From NCBI GenBank assembly GCA_024743405.1, contig JANSWP010000016.1, positions 1 to 64,000 of the forward strand: 64,000 nt of DNA, given 5' to 3'. Under the pieces are notes generated by a model. It searched no databases, was not told where the DNA came from, and saw nothing but the letters and a program-made list of their open reading frames with translations. A program made the translations under genes and the position numbers. Each line of letters opens with the position of its first letter. The stretch's first letter is position 1. The stretch is from Bacteroidota bacterium (GTDB taxonomy: Bacteria; Bacteroidota; Bacteroidia; Chitinophagales; Saprospiraceae). Shown here piece by piece: positions 36,875 through 45,388 of the stretch.

Positions 36875-38269
36875 TTACCGAATTCGATACCTTAAGCCAC
36901 CATATAATCCAAAACCAACATTAGAATGATTCTTCAAGACAGGCGATAATGCTATATTAATCTCAGGAGCAAAAACAATAGAAAGGAATGGGAATAAAGG
37001 TCTTTCAAAATCTAACCCTAATGCTCCATCAACATATCGTTTTTTCAAATCGTGCAACATGATATTCATATGAGCATCCAGAATTCGACTATCGGAATAC
37101 TCAACGGCATGAACCCTCATTTTAGCTTTTTCAAGTGTATTCAACCCGACTCCTGCTTTTATGGCTAGCCTGGTCTTATTTTGAATGAATCGCCGATAAA
37201 CAAATAGAGAAGATTTTTTGTAAGTCCAATCACCACTCAACTTGAATTCGGTATGAACAAAATTTCCCTCTGGATAATAAGTCCCCGCAGCTTGCTGAAC
37301 TGTAGAACGCAATGCAATGGCACCAACATCATGATCATACGTTCCTGTCATAACTCCGCGAACATTAGTTTCCATTTTGCTATGCGAATAGGCTAAAGCG
37401 GCATTATTGATGATTTCAAAATGCAAATTTTTACGGGAAATAACGTTCCAACTCACCATCCATTTTGAATTAATTTCAAAATTCATTTGAAGCCCCATTT
37501 CATAGGTCTGAATTGGACTTCCAGCATTAATGGCATTTTTATCATCGATTTCCAATAATTTATGGATTGGGAAATGATTCAGTTTCATGCCTGCATCAAC
37601 AGATAGAAGTGGATAAATATTTAATGGTTTTAAAGAAGAGTGCGTACCTTTTGGTGTGCCGGAATCGTAAGCTAAAATAGTCGGGTATACAGGTAGTTTT
37701 TTGAGTTCTATATTTTTTATTTGACGAAGATTGTCAACGTATTTTTGACGAAAATCAGATTTAATTTGGTCTAGAATCTCTTTTGTCTCAACTGATGATT
37801 CTATAGGTGCTGAAACTGTGGAATCAACCGAAAGAGCCCCAATTTTCAAAGGGTTTTCAACTTTTGGAAGTATTGAATTTAAGGAATTAGGTGATTTATA
37901 AAATGCAGTCGGGCGGTTTCTATTTTGAACCTTCTGAGCAGGTGAATTCGAAATAGTTTGAGGATCTAATGGTGTAATAATCGGAGTTTGGGAAGTCTTA
38001 TTTTTATTTGTTTTTTCAACAGTAATAACCTTAGACTCTATTGGTATAGCGTTGATCTTTTCATTTTCATTTATAAGTAAATAGCCGATACTGCTTAATC
38101 CAAAAATTAAAAGCAATCCCCATAACCAAAATCCTCTTCGTTTGTTGCTCGGTTTTTTTGGAATTCGACCAGACAAAGCCTCCCATACTTCAGAAGCAGG
38201 CTCTGATGAAGCATCTTTCATGGACTTTAACCAATCATCTAAAGGATCTATATTTTTAAATTGCTCCAT
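36875..38269 (-). CDS. Membrane partner of the ECF sigma factor: anti-sigma-like N-terminus, beta-barrel-like C-terminus
   Basis: 464 residues, starting 3 bp after the sigma gene ends, so the two are co-transcribed and probably coupled. The N-terminus (PLDDWLKSMKDASSEPASEVWEAL) is a cytosolic helical segment of the kind that holds ECF sigma factors, followed by one membrane helix (FWLWGLLLIFGLSSIGYLLI, about 47-66). A proline/serine-rich periplasmic linker leads to residues about 215-464, which alternate amphipathic strands (LLSVDAGMKLNHF ... VGFGLYGGLRYRIR) and end in an aromatic-rich strand like an outer-membrane barrel. It is similar in plan to proteins annotated as outer membrane beta-barrel proteins in Bacteroidota. 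Confidence 0.7.
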   Translation of the reverse strand: MEQFKNIDPLDDWLKSMKDASSEPASEVWEALSGRIPKKPSNKRRGFWLWGLLLIFGLSSIGYLLINENEKINAIPIESKVITVEKTNKNKTSQTPIITPLDPQTISNSPAQKVQNRNRPTAFYKSPNSLNSILPKVENPLKIGALSVDSTVSAPIESSVETKEILDQIKSDFRQKYVDNLRQIKNIELKKLPVYPTILAYDSGTPKGTHSSLKPLNIYPLLSVDAGMKLNHFPIHKLLEIDDKNAINAGSPIQTYEMGLQMNFEINSKWMVSWNVISRKNLHFEIINNAALAYSHSKMETNVRGVMTGTYDHDVGAIALRSTVQQAAGTYYPEGNFVHTEFKLSGDWTYKKSSLFVYRRFIQNKTRLAIKAGVGLNTLEKAKMRVHAVEYSDSRILDAHMNIMLHDLKKRYVDGALGLDFERPLFPFLSIVFAPEINIALSPVLKNHSNVGFGLYGGLRYRIR

Positions 38270-38272
38270 TCT

Positions 38273-38821
38273 CTATTTAACTATATTTTTAGTTCTTTTT
38301 TTTTCGATTAATTGACGCATAAATTTCTTTGCCCTAGTCAACTGCGATCGGGAACTACTTTCCGTAATTCCTAAAAACTCGCCAATTTCCTTATGTGAAT
38401 ACGCTTCAATCACATATAAATTAATCACCGCTCGATACCCCTCCGGCAATTGTTGCAAAATGGGGACTAAAGCTTCTTGTGGATCTTCCTCTGGGGTAGT
38501 TGGCATTTCTAATTTTTCAGCAACCCTTTCTAAATCTAACACCGGAAATAGCTTTTTTTTACTCCGAATATGCTTTAAGCAAATATTGAGAGTTACCTTT
38601 CGCATCCACGCTTTCAAGGAACCTGTAGGTTTGTACTGATACAAATCCTGATAGATTCTGATAAAACCATCTTGCAACCAATCCTCAGCTTCCTGCTCAT
38701 TCGAAGCATATCTTCGGCAGATGGCGAAAAGCGTACTCTTAAAAGTGTGATACAATTGAGCTTGCGCTTTCGCATCGCCTCTCCGACATCCCTCTAAGAT
38801 CTGTAGTTCCTTTTCAGCCAA
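38273..38821 (-). CDS. ECF-type RNA polymerase sigma factor
   Basis: 182 residues. Region 2 is AQLYHTFKSTLFAICRRYASNEQEAEDWLQDGFIRIYQDLYQY and GSLKAWMRKVTLNICLKHIR; region 4 is LPEGYRAVINLYVIEAYSHKEIGEFLGITESSSRSQLTRAKKFM in form, split by a linker rich in Glu/Pro. This is the sigma-70 family ECF type that is abundant in Bacteroidota. The gene just downstream codes for its likely membrane anti-sigma factor. The regulon is not identifiable from the window. Confidence 0.93.
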   Translation of the reverse strand: MAEKELQILEGCRRGDAKAQAQLYHTFKSTLFAICRRYASNEQEAEDWLQDGFIRIYQDLYQYKPTGSLKAWMRKVTLNICLKHIRSKKKLFPVLDLERVAEKLEMPTTPEEDPQEALVPILQQLPEGYRAVINLYVIEAYSHKEIGEFLGITESSSRSQLTRAKKFMRQLIEKKRTKNIVK

Positions 38822-38949
38822 GTTGAGAGTGATTTTTGTTAATAAGTCCTAATATAACCGTTTTCGCTGCGTAGAACAGGAAAAAATTTAGAAGTGTTTT
38901 TTAAGGTGAACCCAAATTTAGGGAGTTGGCAAGAAATAACCTACCCAAT

Positions 38950-39777
38950 TTATTTTATCCCCTCTACATATAACATAGGCACTGACATCCTTAATTCTCC
39001 ATTCCAAGTAGCTTCTGCATTTAGCTTTTCTTCGATTTTTGAAAAAATCACCGCTTCATCTTCGCCTTCCAAAATACTTCGCCAACCATCCAGCCAACTT
39101 ATTATTACGGAATTGTGATTTAGAAAAGCGGTACCATTGAGGTATCGCCATTGAAACTTGTCTTTGATGATTTTCAGGATAGAAAAATCATTATTTTCAA
39201 AAAGATCTCGAACCGATTCGACGGTTCCACGATGAGATTCTTGCTCTTTCATTTTCTTAATCAAATCTCTTCTTTTCAAGTCTCTTAAGACCGATTCAAA
39301 AACAGAATAAAACTCTTGGAAATGCCCCACTAAATTTGTCGTTAAAATCAACTTTCCTCCTTTTTTCAAAACGCGAAAACACTCTTGAATAGAGGTTTCA
39401 GGATCTTCAAAATTATTGACGCCCAGATTAGAGACGACTAGGTCAAAAGAATCATTTTCAAATGGCATTTTAGCGCCGTCCCCTTCCACAATTTCGAGGT
39501 TTTTCAATCCATAAATAGATTGTTTCCATTTCGCATGTTCAATGGCTGCTGACCAAGAATCCAAACCTACAAACTGACAAGAATCCCCCATTCGCTGAGC
39601 TAGTTCAAATAGCGGCACTCCTGTCCCAAACCCCAAATCTAAAATCCTAAGATCGGGCTTTAGCTCAATATTATCCAATATTAATTTAGTAAAATAAGAC
39701 GACCAAAGAGATAGTTCATCAATGATAGGCACCAACTTTGGGTCTGTCAAGTCGATTTTTTTTGAAAGATAATCCAT
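38950..39777 (-). CDS. Class I SAM-dependent methyltransferase
   Basis: 275 residues from the ATG at 39777 (the frame extends to 39822 without methyltransferase character). Motif I is ILDLGFGTGVPLFELA, motif II QFVGLDSW, and motif IV FDLVVSNLGVNNF, followed by CFRVLKKGGKLILTTN; this is a Methyltransf_11/UbiE-type protein. It lacks the conserved cysteines expected of an arsenite methyltransferase. It lies 96 bp downstream of the DUF2064 transferase gene on the same strand, so they may belong to one transcript. Substrate unknown. Confidence 0.87.
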   Translation of the reverse strand: MDYLSKKIDLTDPKLVPIIDELSLWSSYFTKLILDNIELKPDLRILDLGFGTGVPLFELAQRMGDSCQFVGLDSWSAAIEHAKWKQSIYGLKNLEIVEGDGAKMPFENDSFDLVVSNLGVNNFEDPETSIQECFRVLKKGGKLILTTNLVGHFQEFYSVFESVLRDLKRRDLIKKMKEQESHRGTVESVRDLFENNDFSILKIIKDKFQWRYLNGTAFLNHNSVIISWLDGWRSILEGEDEAVIFSKIEEKLNAEATWNGELRMSVPMLYVEGIK

Positions 39778-39873
39778 AATTCTGTGTATGACGATAGCCT
39801 GATGAATTTCAAAATCAATCAACTATCGTCTCTGTTTTCTCTAATAATTATTATTCTACAAACGGCAAGTGCT

Positions 39874-40461
39874 TCATATTTCCCATCCATATTTGAGCCA
39901 ATCTTCTTCATAATCAATATCGGATAAGGTGGGCAAAAGTGCATAGCGCTTATTTAAAACCTTTATTTTTTCAATCGTTTTTTTGAAAACCGTCTCTGTG
40001 CTCCACTCCATATTTTCAAAAACAGAAGGTTCAAAAGCATTCATTCCAATCAGATAATAACCACCATCTTGTGCTGGACCAATGACAAAATCATGGTTAT
40101 TTAATAATCCAAATGCCTCCTTCAAAATATCGGAAGTCAAGGAGGCGCAATCACTACCTATAATAATTACTTTTTCATTTTTTTCAAATGCTTTTTTAAA
40201 GGCATTTACCATTCGAATACCTAAATCTTTTCCCTCTTGGAGATATTTTTCAAAATCATCGCTTGACCAATCATCTCTTTCCAAATACGAACTATAAAAT
40301 AAATAACGAGTCACGTCAATACCCAATCCCACTTTTCGGGTGTGTCCAACTAATGCCTGATATATTTGAAGGGCCCTTTCTTCTCCAACAGTAGCCGCCA
40401 GACGAGTTTTCACTTTTCCTTTTTCGATATTCTTTATGAAAATCAAAAGTGCATCTTTCAT
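39874..40461 (-). CDS. DUF2064 / TIGR04282-type glycosyltransferase
   Basis: 195 residues. The motifs LIFIKNIEKGKVKTRLAATVG at the start, VIIIGSDCASLTSDIL in the middle and GPAQDGGYYLIGM followed by WSTETVF are those of the nucleotide-diphospho-sugar-transferase-like family (DUF2064), named in TIGRFAMs for its link to arsenosugar biosynthesis. No radical-SAM ArsS partner is in the window, so that pathway is uncertain here. Its ATG overlaps the TAA of the isoaspartyl peptidase gene (TAATG), a sign of translational coupling. Confidence 0.85.
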   Translation of the reverse strand: MKDALLIFIKNIEKGKVKTRLAATVGEERALQIYQALVGHTRKVGLGIDVTRYLFYSSYLERDDWSSDDFEKYLQEGKDLGIRMVNAFKKAFEKNEKVIIIGSDCASLTSDILKEAFGLLNNHDFVIGPAQDGGYYLIGMNAFEPSVFENMEWSTETVFKKTIEKIKVLNKRYALLPTLSDIDYEEDWLKYGWEI

Positions 40462-41378
40462 TAAAATTGGTATTTTATATGTGCCTCTATTGCTGCCTGC
40501 TCATTAACAAACGCAAAAGCCATTTTTGGTGTATTGTAAGCAAATGCATAGTCCCCACGGTTATTGATTCCAATGACCCCTCCCATTCCATTAACTCGAT
40601 TTTTCAAAATAGTAATTCCCGTTTGAGCAGCTTTTAACGAATTGTTTGTTTTAAATAAATCACAAACCGTTTTACTCAAAACCACTTTCATAATACTCTC
40701 TCCCCAACCTGTTGCCGAGACCGCCCCAGTTTGATTATCGGCATATGCTCCTCCTCCTACAATCGGGCTATCCCCTACTCTACCTTGCAGTTTTCGGGCA
40801 GTCCCTCCGGTAGAAGTTGCCGCAGCAATATTTCCTTTTTCATCCATTGCGACTGCCCCAACCGTATCCATTGGATTGAATTCAAAAGGTAATTCGGAGC
40901 GAAAAGATGGATCATTTTTGATCTTATGGAAAAACTTTAACTCTCGATCCGTCAATAATGCTTCTGGTGATAACTCTTTAAAACCCATTTTTTTAGCAAA
41001 GATCATTGCGCCTTTTCCAACCAACATAGTATGCTCTGTATTTTCCATCACTTTTCTTGCTAAGCTCACTGGATTCAATAAATTTTGAACCGCTGCGACC
41101 GCCCCAAAGTCCAAATTTTGTCCATCCATAATCATTGCATCGAGTTCTATTTCCCCAATTTCATTCAAAAAAGCGCCACGACCGGAATCGAAAGTAGGGT
41201 CTTCTTCGAGCATATTTACGGCTCCTTCAACGGCATCTAAGGCAGTCATCCCTGATTGCAACTTTGGATAAATAGCTTCGATAGCAGCCTGAACACCATT
41301 TAAGTGTGCTTTATCATATTTGTCAGGAATATTCCATGCACCACCATGGACGATTAGTTTGGGCTCTGTCATTTTCAT
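40461..41378 (-). CDS. Isoaspartyl peptidase / L-asparaginase (plant-type, Ntn hydrolase)
   Basis: 305 residues from the ATG at 41378 (another ATG at 41372 and a GTG at 41384 are possible). The opening KLIVHGGAW and the block DAVEGAVNMLEEDPTFDSGRG are typical. The self-cleavage site DTVGAVA places the nucleophile at Thr172; GGTARKLQGRVGDSP and ATGWGES are the substrate loops. The precursor should cleave itself into alpha and beta subunits and remove isoaspartyl or asparagine side chains. There is no signal peptide, so it is cytosolic. It is divergent from fhs and heads the transcript with the DUF2064 gene. Confidence 0.92.
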   Translation of the reverse strand: MKMTEPKLIVHGGAWNIPDKYDKAHLNGVQAAIEAIYPKLQSGMTALDAVEGAVNMLEEDPTFDSGRGAFLNEIGEIELDAMIMDGQNLDFGAVAAVQNLLNPVSLARKVMENTEHTMLVGKGAMIFAKKMGFKELSPEALLTDRELKFFHKIKNDPSFRSELPFEFNPMDTVGAVAMDEKGNIAAATSTGGTARKLQGRVGDSPIVGGGAYADNQTGAVSATGWGESIMKVVLSKTVCDLFKTNNSLKAAQTGITILKNRVNGMGGVIGINNRGDYAFAYNTPKMAFAFVNEQAAIEAHIKYQF

Positions 41379-41413
41379 AAGCACAAATTTCTCAATTTTT
41401 CACAAAAACCTCT

Positions 41414-41421
41414 TACATTCG
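41414..41421 (+). promoter_or_regulatory. Possible -7 box of the fhs promoter
   Basis: TACATTCG differs from TAnnTTTG at one position and lies 29 nt before the ATG of fhs in the 72-bp divergent spacer. The -33 region is only T-rich. Weak, based on position and near-consensus alone. Confidence 0.35.
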
Positions 41422-41450
41422 CTTCTTTCCTAATCAAATTCAAAACTAAA

Positions 41451-43118
41451 ATGACAGACCTTCAGATTGCTCGCGCTGCGACGCTCACACATGTAAAAAA
41501 TATTGCCGAAAAATTAAATGTATCAGAAGATGACCTCGAATTGTACGGAAAATACAAAGCCAAACTTCCCTTAAACTTAATTGATGAAAATAAATGGAAA
41601 AAGAATAATTTAATTTTGGTTTCCGCTATCTCACCAACGCCTGCTGGTGAAGGTAAAACGACCATGTCCATTGGTTTGACACAAGGTTTAAATAGAATCG
41701 GGAAACAAACTTGCGTAGTACTTCGCGAACCTTCTCTTGGTCCTGTTTTTGGAATTAAAGGAGGAGCTACTGGCGGTGGCTATTCTCAAGTCCTACCAAT
41801 GGAAGATATCAATCTTCATTTCACTGGAGACTTTTCGGCGGTCGAAAAAGCACATAATCTTTTGTCTGCACTGATTGATAACAATATTCAAAGTAAAACT
41901 CGAAGTCTGAATATTGACCCTCGAACAGTGGTCTGGAAACGGGTGATGGACATGAATGATCGGGCTTTGCGAGATATTGTAGTTGGCTTGGGAGGCACTG
42001 GATCGGGTATTCCTCGGGAGACAGGTTTTGATATTACGGCAGCTTCAGAGATTATGGCGATTCTTTGTTTATCCAATGATTTATTGGATTTGAAAGAGCG
42101 ACTGGGGAATATTTTTGTCGGATTTACTTTCGATAAAAAACCAATTTATGCGCGCGATTTGAATGCCAATGGAGCAATGACAGCTTTGTTGAAAGATGCC
42201 ATCAAACCCAATTTAGTGCAAACAATCGAAGGAAACCCAGCGATTATTCATGGTGGCCCATTCGCCAATATTGCTCAAGGAACGAATACTGTCATTGCAA
42301 CTAGAATGGGACTTTCTTTGTCAGATTACGTAGTAACAGAAGCTGGTTTTGGGGCAGATTTAGGCGCTGAAAAATTCTTAGATATAAAATGTCAAAGTGC
42401 TGGTTTATCGCCAAAAGCAGTTGTTTTGGTAGCGACTATTAGAGCCTTAAAATATCATGGTGGCGGAAATTTGAAAGAATTGACCGTACCAAATCCAGAA
42501 GCCGTCGCCAAGGGATTAGAAAATCTAGAAAAGCATATCGAAAACGTTGGAAAGTTCAATTTAAAACCGGTTATCGCTATTAATTTATTCACGACTGATA
42601 CTAAGGAGGAAATTGAAATCATTCAAAAAAGATGTGCCGAATTAGGTGTCAAAGCCGTCATTTCTAATGTTTGGGGAAAAGGTGGAGAAGGTGCTGAGGA
42701 TTTAGCAAGAGCAGTCGTTGAAGTGGTAGAAAATACAACGGAACCATTTACGCCAATTTACAAATGGGAAATGAGTGTAGAAGATAAAATTAAAGCAGTC
42801 GCTATGGAGATTTATGGTGCAGATGACGTTGAATTTGCGCCAAGGGCAAAATTGAATTTGAGGCGTGTTGCACGATTAGGACTGGAACATTTACCTGTTT
42901 GTATTGCTAAAACACAAAAATCACTTTCTGATAATCCTAAATTATTAGGTCGCCCACAAGGTTTCACTATCACTGTTCGAGAAATCGAAATTGCGGCAGG
43001 TGCAGGATTTTTAGTGCCCATTACAGGTAGTATCATGAGAATGCCAGGACTTCCGAGTGTGCCATCTTCCGAGGCAATTGACATTGATAAGGACGGGAAT
43101 ATTTCGGGGTTATTTTAA
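41451..43118 (+). CDS. fhs: Formate--tetrahydrofolate ligase
   Basis: 555 residues, the normal length. It makes 10-formyltetrahydrofolate from formate, THF and ATP in one-carbon metabolism. The ATP loop is TPAGEGKTT (63-71), preceded by LILVSAISP; further blocks are REPSLGPVFGIKGGATGGG, LTGDFSA-type FTGDFSAVEKAHNLL, FDITAASEIMAI and IATRMGLSLSDYVVTEAGFGADLGAEKF in order. The end (GSIMRMPGLPS) matches the family. Monocistronic, with a strong terminator 42 bp downstream. folD is not adjacent. Confidence 0.97.
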   Translation: MTDLQIARAATLTHVKNIAEKLNVSEDDLELYGKYKAKLPLNLIDENKWKKNNLILVSAISPTPAGEGKTTMSIGLTQGLNRIGKQTCVVLREPSLGPVFGIKGGATGGGYSQVLPMEDINLHFTGDFSAVEKAHNLLSALIDNNIQSKTRSLNIDPRTVVWKRVMDMNDRALRDIVVGLGGTGSGIPRETGFDITAASEIMAILCLSNDLLDLKERLGNIFVGFTFDKKPIYARDLNANGAMTALLKDAIKPNLVQTIEGNPAIIHGGPFANIAQGTNTVIATRMGLSLSDYVVTEAGFGADLGAEKFLDIKCQSAGLSPKAVVLVATIRALKYHGGGNLKELTVPNPEAVAKGLENLEKHIENVGKFNLKPVIAINLFTTDTKEEIEIIQKRCAELGVKAVISNVWGKGGEGAEDLARAVVEVVENTTEPFTPIYKWEMSVEDKIKAVAMEIYGADDVEFAPRAKLNLRRVARLGLEHLPVCIAKTQKSLSDNPKLLGRPQGFTITVREIEIAAGAGFLVPITGSIMRMPGLPSVPSSEAIDIDKDGNISGLF

Positions 43119-43159
43119 AAAGCTAGGATTTTATCCTCAACAATAAAGTTAAAATAGAC

Positions 43160-43192
43160 AGGTATCATTTCGCACGAAATGATACCTTTTTT
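43160..43192 (+). terminator. Intrinsic terminator after fhs
   Basis: AGGTATCATTTCG (43160-43172) pairs with 43175-43187 over a minimal loop, followed by a run of Ts. The stem is perfect over 13 bp, although the loop must open a few pairs. Confidence 0.9.
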
Positions 43193-43353
43193 ATTCCCAC
43201 CAAACGAAAAAGTCTCCCCATTTTTCATTTAAAGTAGTCTCAAAAGCCCCTAAATAACAATATGTACTACTATGCACGAAAATTTTTGTGCGAAATTTCA
43301 ACTGATTATCAATGACTTACAAAACACCTCACCGAAAAAAAATTAAAAAGTGG

Positions 43354-43384
43354 TTTGTTTTTCCAAATAAGAAAATTACCTTTG
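43354..43384 (+). promoter_or_regulatory. Consensus Bacteroidota promoter of the rplM operon
   Basis: TTTG (43354-43357), exactly 19 nt, then TACCTTTG (43377-43384): a full match to TTTG-N19-TAnnTTTG. Transcription would start near 43391, giving a leader of about 170 nt before rplM. Confidence 0.85.
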
Positions 43385-43439
43385 CAGCCGCAAAATTTGA
43401 AGGTGAATTTTTTATAGTTTTTTGAAGTTTATCGAGTTG

Positions 43440-43486
43440 AAATGAATAAAGAATCTAAGTGAAGAATCCCGATCTTCTTTTCATTT
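43440..43486 (+). promoter_or_regulatory. Nested hairpin in the rplM leader, possible autoregulatory site
   Basis: In the 5' leader, AAATGAA (43440-43446) pairs with TTCATTT (43480-43486) and inside it GAAGA (43461-43465) pairs with TCTTC (43473-43477), with AGTGAAGAATCCCGATCTTC as the apex. Ribosomal-protein leaders often bind their own product; the position fits, but conservation is needed to support the claim. Confidence 0.4.
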
Positions 43487-43563
43487 AAATTTAAGTTCAA
43501 TTCTTTTTGCTAAAAATCACTAAAGCCTTAAAAAATCATCTCAAACTCTTAAAAATTTGAAAA

Positions 43564-44004
43564 GTGGATACACTAAGTTATAAGACAAAGTCACTGAAAG
43601 CATCGGAATTAGATCCGAAATGGCATGTGATTGATGCTGATGGTGAAGTAGTAGGGCGAATGTGTACAAAAATTGCTGACGTTTTACGTGGCAAACACAA
43701 ACCTTCTTACACACCTCACATGGACTGTGGCGATTATGTAATCGTTGTTAATGCTGAAAAAGTACGGTTCACAGGAAATAAAATGGATCAAAAAGAATAT
43801 CAAAGATATTCTGGTTATCCAGGTGGACAACGTTCTTTAACTGCTAAAGAAATGATGGCAAAAAAACCTTTTGCAATTATCGAAAAAGCAGTAAAGGGGA
43901 TGTTACCTAAAAATCGTTTAGGTCGTCAGCAATTCAAAAAATTATTTGTTTATGCTGGTGGGGAACATCCACACCAAGCTCAAAAACCAGCAGAATTAAA
44001 ATAA
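43564..44004 (+). CDS. rplM: 50S ribosomal protein L13 (uL13)
   Basis: 146 residues with a GTG start (GTG GAT ACA), which restores the usual Bacteroidota beginning [10 protein letters not shown]. The conserved [39 protein letters not shown] and the end with [13 protein letters not shown] identify uL13, a large-subunit assembly protein. First gene of the operon rplM-rpsI-rpsB-tsf; a 74-bp gap follows before rpsI. Confidence 0.98.
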   Translation: MDTLSYKTKSLKASELDPKWHVIDADGEVVGRMCTKIADVLRGKHKPSYTPHMDCGDYVIVVNAEKVRFTGNKMDQKEYQRYSGYPGGQRSLTAKEMMAKKPFAIIEKAVKGMLPKNRLGRQQFKKLFVYAGGEHPHQAQKPAELK

Positions 44005-44078
44005 TTAGTGCGTAGTGATTGATCATTTGAAAAACGAATCATCAATCTCAATTCATTGATTACAAATCACCATATATT

Positions 44079-44465
44079 ATGGAAATGATTAATGCCATCG
44101 GGAGGAGAAAAGCCTCCGTAGCGCGGGTTTACTTGACAAAAGGAGATGGGAAAATCATCGTCAACGGCAAACCTTATAAAGAATATTTTCCTCAAACGCA
44201 TATTCAACACAATATCACAGACCCTTTCACGACAATAGAAGCTGAAAACATTTATGAAGTAAAAGTCAATGTAAACGGTGGTGGTTTTAAAGGTCAAGCA
44301 TATGCCGTTCGTATGGCAATTGCAAGAGCATTAGTCAAATTGAACGAAGAGTTCCGTTCACCATTGAAGACTAAGAAAATGTTGACTCGAGATGCACGTG
44401 CAGTTGAGCGTAAGAAATATGGTAAGCCTAAAGCAAGAAAGAGCTTCCAATTCTCAAAACGTTAA
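44079..44465 (+). CDS. rpsI: 30S ribosomal protein S9 (uS9)
   Basis: 128 residues. The N-terminal INAIGRRKASVARVYL, the central GGGFKGQAYAVRMAIARALV and the basic C-terminus (ERKKYGKPKARKSFQFSKR) that reaches the P-site tRNA are all present. It follows rplM as in nearly all bacteria, and precedes rpsB after 77 bp. Confidence 0.98.
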   Translation: MEMINAIGRRKASVARVYLTKGDGKIIVNGKPYKEYFPQTHIQHNITDPFTTIEAENIYEVKVNVNGGGFKGQAYAVRMAIARALVKLNEEFRSPLKTKKMLTRDARAVERKKYGKPKARKSFQFSKR

Positions 44466-44542
44466 TTTCGTTATTTGTGGTTGGCGATTAGTGATTTGGG
44501 TAACCAAATCACCATTCACCAATAACTAATCACCTAAAGAAA

Positions 44543-45271
44543 ATGTCAAAGCCTAGCTATAAAGAATTATTAGATGCAGGTGTTCACTTTGGGCACCTTA
44601 GAAAAAAATGGAATCCTAAAATGGGTCCATATATTTTCATGGAACGTAAGGGTATCCATATCATAGACCTTAACCGTACGTTGGAATGCATGGAGCGAAC
44701 CGCTCAAGCTATGAAAGCGATTGCTAAATCTGGTCGTAAGATCATGTTTGTCGCAACAAAAAAACAAGCTAGAGAAATTGTTGCCGATGCTGCTCGCTCA
44801 GTAGGAATGCCTTTCGTTACAGAGCGTTGGTTAGGAGGAATGATGACGAACTTCTCTACGATCAAACGATCTGTTAAGAAAATGCAACGAATTGATTCAA
44901 TGTTGCAAGATGGAAGTCTTTCAAGCGTAACTAAAAAAGAGCGTTTGACGTTGACACGTGAGCGTAACAAATTGGAAAAGGTATTAGGTGGTATCGCTAA
45001 TATGAACCGTCTTCCTGCTGCTATTTTTGTTGTAGACATCACGCATGAGCACATTGCAATTGCTGAAGCGCACAAGTTGAATATGAAAACTTTTGCCATG
45101 GTAGATACTAATTCAGATCCTAATGAAGTAGATTTTGCAATTCCTGCAAATGATGATGCTTCAAAGTCTGTAAAAATAATTACTGAATATTTGGTATCAG
45201 CTATTCAAGAGGGATTAAACGAGCGAAATAGTGCAAAGGCTAAGAAAGATGCTGCTGCCGCTACTAGCTAA
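44543..45271 (+). CDS. rpsB: 30S ribosomal protein S2 (uS2)
   Basis: 242 residues. It starts MSKPSYKELLDAGVHFGHL, with KWNPKMGPYIFMERKGIHI, FVTERWLGGMMTNF and DPNEVDFAIPANDDASKS, all diagnostic. A short Ala/Lys-rich tail ends the protein. The gene pair rpsB-tsf is conserved across bacteria; tsf follows after 117 bp. Confidence 0.98.
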   Translation: MSKPSYKELLDAGVHFGHLRKKWNPKMGPYIFMERKGIHIIDLNRTLECMERTAQAMKAIAKSGRKIMFVATKKQAREIVADAARSVGMPFVTERWLGGMMTNFSTIKRSVKKMQRIDSMLQDGSLSSVTKKERLTLTRERNKLEKVLGGIANMNRLPAAIFVVDITHEHIAIAEAHKLNMKTFAMVDTNSDPNEVDFAIPANDDASKSVKIITEYLVSAIQEGLNERNSAKAKKDAAAATS

Positions 45272-45388
45272 AAAATACAAGAAGATTTAGCTATTGTTAT
45301 TTTGTATTGAACTTTCAAAAATAATAAATGCTCAATCAGCGATAGCTAACTCTCTATTCTAAAATACTTTAATAACTAATTATAGAAC

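Noticed and set aside
39874-40461. Arsenosugar pathway assignment
   Set aside because: The DUF2064 family name suggests it, but no ArsS or ArsM-like gene with the required cysteines is present; only the family is claimed.
40461-41384. GTG start at 41384 for the isoaspartyl peptidase
   Set aside because: ATG codons follow at 41378 and 41372 and the family begins close to them; the extra residues add nothing.
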